Assembly: GCA_002422085.1 (NCBI GenBank)
Contig: DISZ01000010.1
Coordinates: 124,001-188,000, forward strand
Source: Rhodobacteraceae bacterium UBA6197
GTDB taxonomy: Bacteria; Pseudomonadota; Alphaproteobacteria; Rhodobacterales; Rhodobacteraceae
Reading direction: 5' to 3'
DNA: 64,000 nucleotides
The notes under the pieces are model-generated. The model was given only the letters and a program-made list of their open reading frames with translations. It did not search any database and was not told where the DNA came from. A program made the translations under genes and the position numbers. How positions within the stretch are numbered: the first letter of the stretch is position 1; every line of letters starts with the position of its first letter. Below, in pieces: positions 27,735 through 36,785 of this stretch.

Positions 27735-27926
27735 ATGTCCGCCTATAACACCAACCCCGCTCTGGTTCATGCCGGGCACTTCGGTTTTGCAGGCAAACTG
27801 ATGGCCAGCATCGCAGCTTGGAATGACGCCCGTCAAACCCGCAACGAACTGGCCAAACTGACCGACCGCGAGCTGGACGATATCGGCCTGACCCGCGCTG
27901 ACATTGATCGCGTCGCCCGCGCCTGA
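27735..27926 (+). CDS. DUF1127 small protein
   Basis: A 63-residue protein whose C-terminal half carries the DUF1127 (YjiS-like) motif 'ELAKLTDRELDDIGLTRADI', an amphipathic Arg-rich helix-turn. In Rhodobacter sphaeroides small DUF1127 proteins such as CcaF1 bind RNA and are tied to stress-induced sRNAs; whether this one does so is inferred. A good ribosome-binding site (GAAGGAATACGAAA) precedes the ATG, and a strong terminator follows 30 bp after the stop, so it is a monocistronic unit. Confidence 0.9.
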   Translation: MSAYNTNPALVHAGHFGFAGKLMASIAAWNDARQTRNELAKLTDRELDDIGLTRADIDRVARA

Positions 27927-27956
27927 GGCGCAACGTGCTTCATGCGGGAAACCGCC

Positions 27957-27993
27957 AAAGGCCGTGCCGGTAGATCCGACACGGCCTTTCTGT
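27957..27993 (+). terminator. Intrinsic terminator of the DUF1127 gene
   Basis: AAAGGCCGTG (27957-27966) and CACGGCCTTT (27980-27989) form a perfect 10-bp stem with further CGG/CCG pairing at the loop, followed by TTTCTGTTT. It ends the DUF1127 transcript; the opposing gene ends at 28019, so it may act in both directions. Confidence 0.85.
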
Positions 27994-28018
27994 TTGGCAA
28001 GATCACGATTGTGGCGGG

Positions 28019-28366
28019 TCAACTCATCAGGGGTTTGAGAAACGACGCCACACGCACCGTCAGCGGGTCGGCGCTTAGAATCCATGCCCCGGCCTGATCG
28101 GCAATGCTGCCTTTGAACAGCGCGTCGATCCGTTCGCCATAGGCATCGGCGCCAAGCTGCGCGTAAAGCCCGCCTTTGAACAGCAGCGCCCCGACAAGGA
28201 TCATCGCCAGAGGTCGCAGCCACTTGTTGTGCCGTGTTTTCTGGCGGGCGGCATCGTAATAGGCCCTGCCCAACGTCCCGGCAGCCTCAAAGGCGCCACC
28301 GGCCCGATGGATCTGGTCGATCCGGTTCAGTCGGTGCTCAAAGTCTTTCATGTTTCGGTCGATCAT
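28019..28366 (-). CDS. Uncharacterised single-span membrane protein
   Basis: A 115-residue protein with a charged N-terminus ('MKDFEHRLNRIDQIHRAGGA'), one hydrophobic segment near residues 50-72 ('LRPLAMILVGALLFKGGLYA' region) and a mixed C-terminal tail. I do not recognise a family with a known function. The start is uncertain: ATG 28366, 28375 and 28351 are all possible and none has a strong ribosome-binding site. The stop faces the terminator of the DUF1127 gene. Its neighbour upstream is prmA, 91 bp away in the same direction. Confidence 0.65.
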   Translation of the reverse strand: MIDRNMKDFEHRLNRIDQIHRAGGAFEAAGTLGRAYYDAARQKTRHNKWLRPLAMILVGALLFKGGLYAQLGADAYGERIDALFKGSIADQAGAWILSADPLTVRVASFLKPLMS

Positions 28367-28456
28367 GGTGAGCATCCCAGTATAGAGCTTTGCTCTGAGA
28401 ATTATTCCACCATCATGCGCCCAGCGGCCGCGTCTACCAAAGGGAAATTGGGTCAA

Positions 28457-29326
28457 TTAGTTCCGTTTCAGAACCAATGTCGTCCAATCACCGTGTTCGT
28501 CACGTGAAACGAGAACAAAGCCCTCGGCTTCATAGGCCGCGATCACCTCGTCGGCCTGCGCGTGCAGAATTCCTGATAGAATCACATGCCCGCCGGGGCT
28601 GGTATTGGCACCCATTTCCGGCGCCAGAGACAACAGCGGCCCTTTGAGGATATTGGCAAAAATCAGATCATAAGGCGCACCCGCCGCCAGACGCGGATGG
28701 CCAAAGCCCGCCGCCTCGATACAGTCGACCCGGCCGGCCAGATCATTGGCCGCGACATTGGCCGCGGCTGTCTCGACCGCGACCGGGTCGATGTCCGACG
28801 CGATCACCGTTTCGGGCCAGAGCTTCGCGGCAGCCATTGCCAGCACGGCGGTGCCGCAGCCGATGTCGGCCACCCGATGCGCCCGCAAGCCGGCGCGCTC
28901 AAGCCGGTCAAACGCCGTCAGACAGCCCAGCGTGGTGCCATGGTGGCCGGTGCCAAAGGCCATCGCCGCCTCGATCAACAGCGGGATGCTGTCGCCGGGA
29001 ACCGCCTCTGCATCATGGCTGCCGTAAACAAAAAAGCGCCCCGCCACCACCGGCGACAGTTCGCGTTTGACGTGGGCTACCCAGTCGGTATCCGGCAATT
29101 CCGACACCGCGAAAGGCGCCGCGCCATGCGCCATGGCCAGCACGGCAAGGGCGGTTTCATCCGGTGCCTCGTTGAAGTAGCTGCCCACCTCCCAACGGTC
29201 GGAACCGTCTTCGATCTCGAAAACGCCAACGCCGTAGGGCTGGGGGTCAAGTTCCTCAAGATACTCGGCCAACGCTTCGGCCTGATCGCGGTCAGGAAGG
29301 GTGGTGAAGGCGGTGAAGGTGGTCAT
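28457..29326 (-). CDS. prmA: PrmA, ribosomal protein L11 methyltransferase
   Basis: A 289-residue enzyme with an N-terminal L11-recognition domain and a C-terminal SAM-dependent methyltransferase. Signatures are 'MAFGTGHHGTTLGCLTAF' (the PrmA GTGxHxT motif), motif I 'VADIGCGTAVLAMAAA' and the catalytic 'LIFANILKGPL' (normally N-[IL]-x). It trimethylates ribosomal protein L11 in the cytosol. AAGGAAAG precedes the ATG. Confidence 0.95.
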   Translation of the reverse strand: MTTFTAFTTLPDRDQAEALAEYLEELDPQPYGVGVFEIEDGSDRWEVGSYFNEAPDETALAVLAMAHGAAPFAVSELPDTDWVAHVKRELSPVVAGRFFVYGSHDAEAVPGDSIPLLIEAAMAFGTGHHGTTLGCLTAFDRLERAGLRAHRVADIGCGTAVLAMAAAKLWPETVIASDIDPVAVETAAANVAANDLAGRVDCIEAAGFGHPRLAAGAPYDLIFANILKGPLLSLAPEMGANTSPGGHVILSGILHAQADEVIAAYEAEGFVLVSRDEHGDWTTLVLKRN

Positions 29327-29470
29327 CGGCGCAGCTTTCCTTGGGGTTGCGCGCAGCTAGGCGCTTTGCGGGGGCCGCGTCAAGCCAGACGCCACGCCCC
29401 CAAGGGCCTGCGCCGCCGCCCCGGGCTCCGGCACCGCTGCCTCGCCAGATCAACCGGCCCCTTGCCGCCC

Positions 29471-29493
29471 TTCAGCTTCGTTCAAATATCCCC
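29471..29493 (-). repeat. Dispersed element, GGATATTT class, single copy
   Basis: Read on the minus strand it is GGGGATATTTGAACGAAG followed by CTGAA. It begins 19 bp after the msrA stop, in the orientation of that transcript. Confidence 0.7.
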
Positions 29494-29511
29494 CGCGCGG
29501 AGCGCCAGATC

Positions 29512-30150
29512 TCAGACCGGCGCGCCGATCGGGCAAGAGACGCCAGTGCCGCCGATGCCGCAATAGCCTTGCGGGTTCTTGGCGAGGTATTGTTGGTGAT
29601 ACTCCTCGGCGAAATAAAACATCGGCGCGGGCAGGATCTCGGTGGTGATGGCACCATATCCCGCAGCGGACAGACGGCCTGCATAGGCGCTGCGACTGAC
29701 TTCGGCAGCGGCGGCCTGATCGGCGTCAAACGTATAGATCCCCGACCGATACTGCGTGCCGCGGTCGCCGCCCTGCCGCATCCCCTGGGTCGGATCGTGG
29801 TTTTCCCAAAAAGTCCGAAGCAGCGCCTCGTAAGAGATCTGGTCCGGGTCAAAAAAGACGCGCACGACCTCGTTATGCCCGGTCAGACCGGTGCAAACCT
29901 CTTTGTAGGTCGGGTTCGGCGTCACCCCTCCGGCATAGCCCACCATGGTCAGCCAGACCCCCGGCAAGGCCCAGAACTTGCGCTCGACCCCCCAAAAGCA
30001 GCCCATGCCGAACATCGCCTGCGCCATCCCGGGCGGCAGCGGCGCATCCAGCGGCCGCCCGGACAGGAAATGCGGCTCGGTGACGGGCATCGGGGCGGGG
30101 CGGCCCGGCAGGGCCTCGGCGGCGGTCGGCATTTGGGTTGGTCTGGTCAT
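29512..30150 (-). CDS. msrA: MsrA, peptide-methionine (S)-S-oxide reductase
   Basis: A 212-residue MsrA. The catalytic motif GCFWG is at 50-54 (Cys51 nucleophile), 'MVGYAGGVTPNPTYKEVCTG' follows, and 'HDPTQGMRQGGDRGTQYRSG' is the substrate-binding region. Two C-terminal cysteines in 'GYCGIGGTGVSCP' are the usual resolving pair for thioredoxin recycling. It repairs methionine S-sulfoxide in oxidised proteins. The start follows AAAGGGAGCGC. About 40 residues before GCFWG are longer than in the shortest homologues but typical of MsrA from this order. Confidence 0.95.
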   Translation of the reverse strand: MTRPTQMPTAAEALPGRPAPMPVTEPHFLSGRPLDAPLPPGMAQAMFGMGCFWGVERKFWALPGVWLTMVGYAGGVTPNPTYKEVCTGLTGHNEVVRVFFDPDQISYEALLRTFWENHDPTQGMRQGGDRGTQYRSGIYTFDADQAAAAEVSRSAYAGRLSAAGYGAITTEILPAPMFYFAEEYHQQYLAKNPQGYCGIGGTGVSCPIGAPV

Positions 30151-30200
30151 GATGCGCTCCCTTTGCCAGACAGATAGGACCAGGCGGCACGAGTTTCCAG

Positions 30201-31433
30201 TCAGCGCGGCGCGCGGCGGCCAGCAAGGATCGTCTCATACCCCTTTTCCGGATGGCGCGGGATCAACAGCGCCAGACAGATCGAGACGCAGGCCATTGCC
30301 GCCGCCAACCCGAACACCGCCCCCGGAGCACGCAGCCACAGATACCCCAGCGCCGCCGGAAGAAACACCGCCGCGATGTGGTTGATGGTAAAGGCCACCG
30401 CCGCCGTCGGCGCGATATCGGCCGGGTCGGCGATTTTCTGAAAATAGGTCTTCAGCGCGAAGGCCAGCGCAAAGAACATATGGTCAAGAACATAAAGTCC
30501 CGCCGCAATGACCACGCCCCAACCGAACCAATAGACCCCGCCATAGGCCAGAAACACAATGACCAGCCCGCCGTATTCGGCCAGCAGCGCGCGCCTTTCG
30601 CCCCAGCGTGCAACGGCCTGCCCCAGAAATGGCGCAACCACCATGTTGGCGGCATAGTTGATCAAGAACAGCGCGGTCAGTTCGTGCACCTGAAAGCCGA
30701 ACCGTTCAACCATCATGAAGGCGGCAAAAACCACAAAGATCTGCCGCCGCGCACCGGCCATGAATTGCAGCGCATAGTAAAGCCAGTAGCGTTTGCGCAG
30801 CACAAAGTGCTTCAGTTGCGGTTCGGGTGCCTGAAAGCGCGGAAAGGCCAGCGCCGCAAGAACCGCTATCGCCAGCGTGCTGCCGCCGGCGATGCCGTAA
30901 ACCAGCCCGTAGCTTAGATCGAAGGTCTTCCAGGTCAGAACCAAAAGCCCGTAGGCCACCAGCGACGCGCCCGACCCGATGGCCACGATACGCCCCAGCA
31001 CCAGCGGCGCTTGCACCTTTGGGGTCCATTGCAGCTGCAAGGACTGGTTCACCGTCTCAAAGTAATGAAACCCGATCGACGACAGCATGGTGGTGACCAG
31101 CAGACCGCCAAATGTGGGGAACATCGCGGTCATCGCCGTGGCCGCCCCCAACAACGCCAGCGCCGACAGCGCCAGCGCCTGTTCGCGCACCACCCAAAGC
31201 AGCACGATCACCCCGATCGCCAGAAACCCCGGAATCTCGCGCACCGAATGCAGCCAGCCGATCTCGCGGCCGGAAAAATGCGCCGCTTCGATAACGAAAT
31301 TGTTGAGCAGCGCCGACCAGGTCGAAAACGAGATCGGCATCGCCGCCGCCATGAGGTAAAGCAACGCCTCGGGGCGCCGCCAGAAGGGCAACGTCCGGGC
31401 GGTTTCCAGTGTCAGGGCGGGGCGTGCAAACAT
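30201..31433 (-). CDS. MFS transporter, uncharacterised
   Basis: A 410-residue protein with about twelve hydrophobic segments and a central loop around residues 185-200, consistent with the major facilitator superfamily. Recognisable stretches include 'WLHSVREIPGFLAIGVIVLL' and the C-terminal 'FTINHIAAVFLPAALGYLW'. No substrate motif is known to me. The ATG at 31433 is chosen over a GTG at 31460, neither with a strong ribosome-binding site. It is divergent from the YeeE/YedE gene at 31572, so the 138 bp between them must hold both promoters. Confidence 0.82.
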   Translation of the reverse strand: MFARPALTLETARTLPFWRRPEALLYLMAAAMPISFSTWSALLNNFVIEAAHFSGREIGWLHSVREIPGFLAIGVIVLLWVVREQALALSALALLGAATAMTAMFPTFGGLLVTTMLSSIGFHYFETVNQSLQLQWTPKVQAPLVLGRIVAIGSGASLVAYGLLVLTWKTFDLSYGLVYGIAGGSTLAIAVLAALAFPRFQAPEPQLKHFVLRKRYWLYYALQFMAGARRQIFVVFAAFMMVERFGFQVHELTALFLINYAANMVVAPFLGQAVARWGERRALLAEYGGLVIVFLAYGGVYWFGWGVVIAAGLYVLDHMFFALAFALKTYFQKIADPADIAPTAAVAFTINHIAAVFLPAALGYLWLRAPGAVFGLAAAMACVSICLALLIPRHPEKGYETILAGRRAPR

Positions 31434-31571
31434 GGTTCCCGATACGCCGCAGGGCGCCACGCTGCAAGCCGTCGCGCGCGCGGACAGGGTGATTTATGTC
31501 AAGGCAGGGATCGTGCTATCGTGGCACATCGGGCCAACGTCCTCAGGGAAGTCGCTGGCAGGGAGAGGTGC

Positions 31572-32636
31572 ATGGACATCGTCGCAATTGTCGAGCGAAT
31601 TGGCGAGGGGCCGACAGCTGCCATTTTCGGCATGATTACCGGCATCGTTTTCGGCGTAGCGGCGCAGCGGTCGAATTTTTGCCTGCGCGCGGCAACGATC
31701 GAGTTTGCGCGCGGCCAGCTTGGCGACAAGGTTTCGGTCTGGTTGCTGACCTTTTCGACAGCGGTGGTCTGGGTGCAGGGGGCGCAGCTTCTGGGCCTGT
31801 TCCGCGCCGAGGATTCGCGGATCATGTCGGTGCCGGGGTCGTGGTCGGGCGCGATCATCGGCGGCTTGATCTTTGGCGTCGGCATGGTGTTGGCCCGGGG
31901 CTGTTCAGGGCGCCTGTTGGTTCTGGCCTCGACCGGGAACCTGCGTTCGGTCGTTTCCGGGCTGATCTTTGCGGTGGTCGCACAAATGAGCCTGAAGGGC
32001 GTTCTGGCCCCGCTCCGCGACCGGCTGGCAGGGTATTGGGTGACGCCGGGCGGTGAAAACGTCAATTTGCTGGCAGAGTTGCGCCTGCCCGAGGGGGCGG
32101 GTCTGGCCTTTGGGGTCGCGACGGCGGGCTTGGCGCTTTATCTGGCGCGCAAGAACCGGATCGGGGCGCGGGTGTTGGTCTTTGCCTCGGGCGTGGGTTT
32201 TGCGGTGGCGGTCGGCTGGGTGCTGACATGGAGCCTGTCACAGGTCGCCTTCGACCCGGTTCCGGTCACCTCGGCGACCTTCTCGGGGCCGTCGGCAAAT
32301 ACGCTGATGTATTTTCTGGACCGCAATTCGGTGCTGGAATTCGACGTGGGGCTGGTGCCCGGCGTGGTGATCGGCGCGTTCTTCGCGGCGTTGATCGGGC
32401 GCGATCTGGTGTTTCAGGGCTTTGACGGTGCCGGACCGATGCGCCGCTCGATGATCGGCGCGGCGCTGATGGGTTTTGGCGCGATGCTGGCGGGGGGCTG
32501 CGCCATCGGTGCGGGCGTCACCGGCGGGTCGATCTTTGCCGGCACCGCGTGGCTGGCGCTGTTTTGCATGTGGGTCGGCGCGATCATCACCGACTTTCTG
32601 ATCGACCAGCGCACCGCTCAGGGCCTGCCGGCCTGA
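31572..32636 (+). CDS. YeeE/YedE family transporter (TsuA-like, thiosulfate uptake)
   Basis: A 354-residue membrane protein with about nine to ten hydrophobic segments. The family cysteines are in 'RSNFCLRAATIE', 'ARGCSGRLLVLASTGNLRS' and 'AGGCAIGAGVTGGSIF'. In TsuA such cysteines relay thiosulfate through the membrane, so thiosulfate or related sulfur uptake is the likely role; other YedE proteins act with selenium or TusA-like proteins. GGGAGAGGTGC precedes the ATG; the open frame upstream belongs to the opposite gene. No TusA-like gene is adjacent. Confidence 0.87.
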   Translation: MDIVAIVERIGEGPTAAIFGMITGIVFGVAAQRSNFCLRAATIEFARGQLGDKVSVWLLTFSTAVVWVQGAQLLGLFRAEDSRIMSVPGSWSGAIIGGLIFGVGMVLARGCSGRLLVLASTGNLRSVVSGLIFAVVAQMSLKGVLAPLRDRLAGYWVTPGGENVNLLAELRLPEGAGLAFGVATAGLALYLARKNRIGARVLVFASGVGFAVAVGWVLTWSLSQVAFDPVPVTSATFSGPSANTLMYFLDRNSVLEFDVGLVPGVVIGAFFAALIGRDLVFQGFDGAGPMRRSMIGAALMGFGAMLAGGCAIGAGVTGGSIFAGTAWLALFCMWVGAIITDFLIDQRTAQGLPA

Positions 32637-32858
32637 ACACGAATCAGACGCCGGAAAGACCCCTTTGGGCGGGACCGCGCCGCAAGAGCCATCGCCCCGT
32701 TTCGCGACATCGATGCGCAAAGACCCATGGGGCGTGGAGGGCGGACCCGGTGTCTGGCCACGCTGCCGCCAAGGCTACCAAGCACGCACCGACCCTGTTG
32801 GCCGGCCCGCACCGGGCTTGGTGCCGATGCGCCCGCCACCTCACCCTATCAAGGCAGG

Positions 32859-35054
32859 TCAAAGAAAGCTTTGCGGGTCGATGTCGATTGCCACGCGCAG
32901 GTTGGCGGGGGGTTTCAGTTGCGCCACCCATTCGGCCAAGGCGGCCTGCAACGGCGCGCCCTTGTCGGCCTTGACCAGCATCCGCACCCGGTGACGCCCG
33001 CGCACCCGCGCAATCGGCGCCGGCGCGGGGCCATAAAGCATCGCCCCGATCCGACGCAACGGGCCGTCGCGCCGCGCCAGCGCACCGCCAAAGTCGAACA
33101 GCGGCTGCAATTGTGGTCCCGACAGGATGATCCCCGCCATCCGGCCATAGGGCGGCACACCCTGCGCCCGCCGCTCGGCGGCCTCGGCGCGCCAGAACGC
33201 CTCTTCGTCGCCACCCAGAATGGCGCGGATCACCGGGTGGTCGGGCTGACAGGTCTGAAGCAGCGCCACGCCCCTTTTTTCGGCCCGCCCGGCCCGGCCC
33301 GACACCTGCCGCATCAACTGAAACGTGCGCTCGGCCGCGCGCAGATCGGACCCTTGCAGCCCCAGATCCGCGTCAATCACCCCGACCAGCGTCAATTGCG
33401 GAAAGTTGTGCCCCTTGGCCACGATCTGCGTGCCGATGATGATATCGGCGCCACCCGCCGCAATGCCGCCGATCGCCTCTTTCAGCGCACGGGCCGAACC
33501 GAACAGATCCGACGACAGCACCGACAATCGCGCCTCGGGAAAGCGCTCGGCCACCTCTTCGGCCAGCCGCTCCACACCGGGGCCAACCGCGGCAAGACGC
33601 CCCTCGGCATGGCACGACGGACAGGCCGAGGGCATCGGTTTCGTCTCGCCGCATTGATGGCACACCAGACGCTTGAGGAACCGGTGCTCGACCATCCGGG
33701 CATCGCAATGGTCGCAGCCGATCTGATGGCCGCACGCCCGGCAAACCGTGACCGGCGCATAGCCCCGCCGGTTCAAGAACAGCATCGACTGTTCGCCCCG
33801 CGCCATCCGCGCCGTCACCTCGGCCGCCAGACGGGGAGAGATCCAGCGGTTCGGCGCCATCGCCTCGGCGCGCAGATCAATCGCCTGCATCTGCGGCAAC
33901 TCCGCGACCCCGAAACGCGTGGAAAGGTTGATACGCGTGTATTTCCCGGCTTCGGCATTGGCCCATGTTTCCAGACTGGGCGTCGCCGAGGCCAGCACCA
34001 CCGAGGCCGAGCACAGCGACGCGCGCAGCACCGCCATGTCGCGCGCATTGTAAAGCACGCCCTCTTCTTGCTTGTAGGAGGTGTCGTGTTCCTCATCGAC
34101 GACGATCAACCCCAGATCGCGGAACGGCAGAAACAATGCCGAGCGCGCGCCCACCACCAGTCCCACGCCACCCTCGCCCGCCATCCGCCACAGCCGTCGC
34201 CGTTCGGTCTGGGTGACGCCGGAATGCCACTCGCCCGGGCGGGCGCCGAACCGCGCCTCGACCCGGTCCAGAAACTCCGCCGTCAGCGCGATTTCTGGCA
34301 GCAGCACCAGCGCCTGTCGACCGCGCGCCAGACACTCGGCCACCGCCTCAAGATAAACCTCGGTCTTGCCTGAACCGGTAACCCCTTTCAGCAGCGTGGT
34401 GGCGTAGGTCATCGCCCGCACCGAGGCGCGAAGCCGCGTCGCCGCCTCGGCTTGATCGGGCGCCAGATCCTTGCCCGGCAGAGCCGGATCAAGCCGTGCA
34501 AACGGTACATCGCGCGGTGTGTCCTCCTCGTTCACCGCGCCCGAACTGACCAAGCCCTTGATGACCTGCGTGGTGCAGCCGGCCATGGCCGCCAACTCGG
34601 CCAGAACGAAGCCTGCGCCGCCGTGGTCGCGCATCACCTTCAGCACACGGGCGCGGGCATCGGTCATCCGTCCCGGCTCGCCCTGCCCCAAGCGATAGAT
34701 CCTGCGCATTCCCGGCGCATCGCCCAATCCCGGCGCGCGGGTGGCCAGCCGCAGCATCGCCGGCAATGGGGTCAAGGTATACTCGCCCGCGCGCAGCAGG
34801 AACTGCCGCAATTCATCGCGCATCGGCGCCGCATCCAACACCCGGTTCACCGTCCGGATGCGCGCCGGATCATAGCCCCCGATGCCCGGGCCCCAGACCA
34901 CCCCCAACACCCGTCGCGGCCCCAGGGGCACTTCGACGAAGGCGCCCGGGAAACACCCGCCCTCTGGCGCAAGGTAGTCGAGCGGCCGCCCAATCGGTTC
35001 GGCCGTCAGCACCGCCACCAGCGTGCCCTGCTCGAAATACCCCGTCTCAGCCAT
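32859..35054 (-). CDS. priA: PriA, primosomal replication-restart helicase
   Basis: A 731-residue helicase: N-terminal 3'-DNA-binding domain ('RPLDYLAPEGGCFPGAFVEV'), Walker A 'LLKGVTGSGKTEVYLEAV', the DEEH box 'LIVVDEEHDTSYKQEEGVLY', helicase motif with 'LFLNRRGYAP', and zinc-binding cysteine pairs in 'CRACGHQIGCDHCDA' and 'CHQCGETKPMPSACPSC'. It reloads the replisome at stalled forks. The ATG at 35054 gives the normal family N-terminus. Upstream is a repeat pair and then the divergent transaldolase gene. Confidence 0.96.
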   Translation of the reverse strand: MAETGYFEQGTLVAVLTAEPIGRPLDYLAPEGGCFPGAFVEVPLGPRRVLGVVWGPGIGGYDPARIRTVNRVLDAAPMRDELRQFLLRAGEYTLTPLPAMLRLATRAPGLGDAPGMRRIYRLGQGEPGRMTDARARVLKVMRDHGGAGFVLAELAAMAGCTTQVIKGLVSSGAVNEEDTPRDVPFARLDPALPGKDLAPDQAEAATRLRASVRAMTYATTLLKGVTGSGKTEVYLEAVAECLARGRQALVLLPEIALTAEFLDRVEARFGARPGEWHSGVTQTERRRLWRMAGEGGVGLVVGARSALFLPFRDLGLIVVDEEHDTSYKQEEGVLYNARDMAVLRASLCSASVVLASATPSLETWANAEAGKYTRINLSTRFGVAELPQMQAIDLRAEAMAPNRWISPRLAAEVTARMARGEQSMLFLNRRGYAPVTVCRACGHQIGCDHCDARMVEHRFLKRLVCHQCGETKPMPSACPSCHAEGRLAAVGPGVERLAEEVAERFPEARLSVLSSDLFGSARALKEAIGGIAAGGADIIIGTQIVAKGHNFPQLTLVGVIDADLGLQGSDLRAAERTFQLMRQVSGRAGRAEKRGVALLQTCQPDHPVIRAILGGDEEAFWRAEAAERRAQGVPPYGRMAGIILSGPQLQPLFDFGGALARRDGPLRRIGAMLYGPAPAPIARVRGRHRVRMLVKADKGAPLQAALAEWVAQLKPPANLRVAIDIDPQSFL

Positions 35055-35085
35055 GCCGCGCGCCCAGAGCCGCCGTGCCTCCGGC

Positions 35086-35140
35086 GGGGATATTTATCGC
35101 GAAGATGAAATGCCGGTTTCGCCTTTGCAAAAATATCCCC
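35086..35140. repeat. Inverted pair of dispersed elements, GGATATTT class
   Basis: A plus-strand copy (GGGGATATTTATCGCGAAG..., 35086-35110) faces a minus-strand copy (35117-35140) with 6 bp between them, so the A-rich ends point inward. A G+C-rich CGCC/GGCG flank follows (about 35145-35160). It lies in the divergent interval between priA and the transaldolase gene. Confidence 0.85.
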
Positions 35141-35272
35141 GGGGGGACGCCGCAGGCGGGGGGGCAGGCAGCCCCCCTTCCCGGCCGGCCAAAGAGAGTT
35201 GTGTTGGTCAGGGGTTCCGGCATCCGCCACTTTGCGCTATCACGCGGCAAAACGCCCCTCAGGAGACCAATC

Positions 35273-35923
35273 ATGAAATTCTTCGTCGATACCGCAGACG
35301 TTGCCGCCATCCGTGAGCTGAATGACCTTGGCATGGTGGATGGTGTCACCACCAACCCGTCGTTGATCCTGAAGTCGGGGCGCGACATTGTCGAAGTCAC
35401 GAAAGAAATCTGCGACATGGTCTCTGGTCCCGTCTCCGCCGAAGTGGTGGCCACCGAGGCCAAGGCGATGATCGCCGAAGGTTTGAAGCTTGCCAAGATC
35501 GCCCCCAATATCGCGATCAAGGTGCCGTTGACCTGGGATGGTCTGACCGCATGCAAGGCTTTCGCATCCGAAGGCCATATGGTCAACGTCACGTTGTGTT
35601 TTTCGGCGGCGCAGGCGATCCTCGCGGCCAAGGCGGGGGCTGCTTTCATCTCGCCGTTCATCGGCCGGCTCGATGACATCAACATGGACGGCGTGCAATT
35701 GATCGAAGACATTCGCACAATCTATGACAATTACGATTTCGACACCGAGATTCTGGCCGCCTCGATCCGCTCGGTCAACCATATCACCGATGTGGCGCGG
35801 ATCGGTGCCGATGTCATCACCGCCCCTCCGTCGGTCATCAAGGCGATGGTCAGCCATCCGTTGACCGACAGGGGGTTGGAGCAGTTTTTGAAAGACTGGG
35901 CGAAGACCGGCCAGAACATCTGA
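35273..35923 (+). CDS. Transaldolase / fructose-6-phosphate aldolase-type (TalC-like)
   Basis: A 216-residue small TIM-barrel aldolase of the TalC/MipB class. 'MKFFVDTADVAAIRE' opens as in the family, 'GVTTNPSLILKSGRD' is the phosphate-binding region, and the Schiff-base lysine is Lys83 in 'NIAIKVPLTWDG'. 'SPFIGRLDDINMDG' follows. It either transfers dihydroxyacetone units in the pentose phosphate pathway or cleaves fructose-6-phosphate; the family does not separate these well by sequence. AGGAGACCAATC precedes the ATG. It is followed by DUF484 and xerC. Confidence 0.93.
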   Translation: MKFFVDTADVAAIRELNDLGMVDGVTTNPSLILKSGRDIVEVTKEICDMVSGPVSAEVVATEAKAMIAEGLKLAKIAPNIAIKVPLTWDGLTACKAFASEGHMVNVTLCFSAAQAILAAKAGAAFISPFIGRLDDINMDGVQLIEDIRTIYDNYDFDTEILAASIRSVNHITDVARIGADVITAPPSVIKAMVSHPLTDRGLEQFLKDWAKTGQNI

Positions 35924-36040
35924 TCTGCGTGGCGGCCAGCCAAGGCAGGCCGCCACCCTTTGCAGCACTGCCATTGCAGCACCGCGGTATGGGCCAAAAA
36001 ATACCTGATTTTTCGCGCAACATGTGTATGGTGGCCCAAA

Positions 36041-36772
36041 ATGACCTCTGAAACGGGCGTTACAGGCATGGCAGAAACCGCACTCGCAGCGCAGTTGCGC
36101 GACAAGATCATTTCCGATCCCGAGATGATTCTCGAGGATCGGGATCTGATGCGTGCGCTGATCGCCGCGAACGAACGCACCATGGGTGCCAATATCGTCG
36201 ATCTGCGTGGCGTGGCGATGGAACGGTTGGAGGCGCGACTGGACCGGCTTGAAGACACCCACCGTTCGGTCATCGCCGCTGCTTACGAAAATCTTGCCGG
36301 CACCAATCAGGTTCACCGCGCGGTGCTGCGGATGCTGGATCCGGTCGAGTTCGAGGAGTTTCTCAAGAACCTCAGCGCCGAGGTTTCCGATATCCTGCGG
36401 CTGGATTGCGTGCGGCTGGTGCTGGAAAGCCTGCACAACGAAAACGACCCCGCGCTGCGCCGCCTGGGCGATGTGCTCTGCGTCGCCGAGCCGGGGTTCA
36501 TCAGCGAATACATGCGTGCCGGCCGCTCGGCGCAGCCGCGTCCGGTGGTGCTGCGCCAGACGCTGCCCAATTCCGACGCGATCTATGGCGAGGCGGCGGG
36601 CTGGATCCGTTCCGAAGCCCTGATGCGGCTGGATTTCGGCGAGGGGCGTCTGCCGGGGATGCTGGTCATGGGGGCCGAGGATCCGCATCAGTTCAAACCC
36701 TCGCAGGGCACCGATCTTCTGGCCTTTTTCGCGGGCGTCTTCGAACGCGCAATGCGGCGCTGGCTGTCATGA
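36041..36772 (+). CDS. DUF484 protein upstream of xerC
   Basis: A 243-residue protein of the DUF484 family, a GAF-like cytosolic domain often encoded just before xerC in Proteobacteria. Typical are 'LIAANERTMGANIVDLRGV' and the C-terminal GAF-like part ending 'TDLLAFFAGVFERAMRRWL'. The function is unknown; the linkage to xerC suggests a chromosome-dimer or cell-cycle role, which is inference. Start ATG 36041 is preferred; ATG 36068 is also possible. The stop is 13 bp before xerC. Confidence 0.85.
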   Translation: MTSETGVTGMAETALAAQLRDKIISDPEMILEDRDLMRALIAANERTMGANIVDLRGVAMERLEARLDRLEDTHRSVIAAAYENLAGTNQVHRAVLRMLDPVEFEEFLKNLSAEVSDILRLDCVRLVLESLHNENDPALRRLGDVLCVAEPGFISEYMRAGRSAQPRPVVLRQTLPNSDAIYGEAAGWIRSEALMRLDFGEGRLPGMLVMGAEDPHQFKPSQGTDLLAFFAGVFERAMRRWLS

Positions 36773-36785
36773 AGGCGCGCGACTG

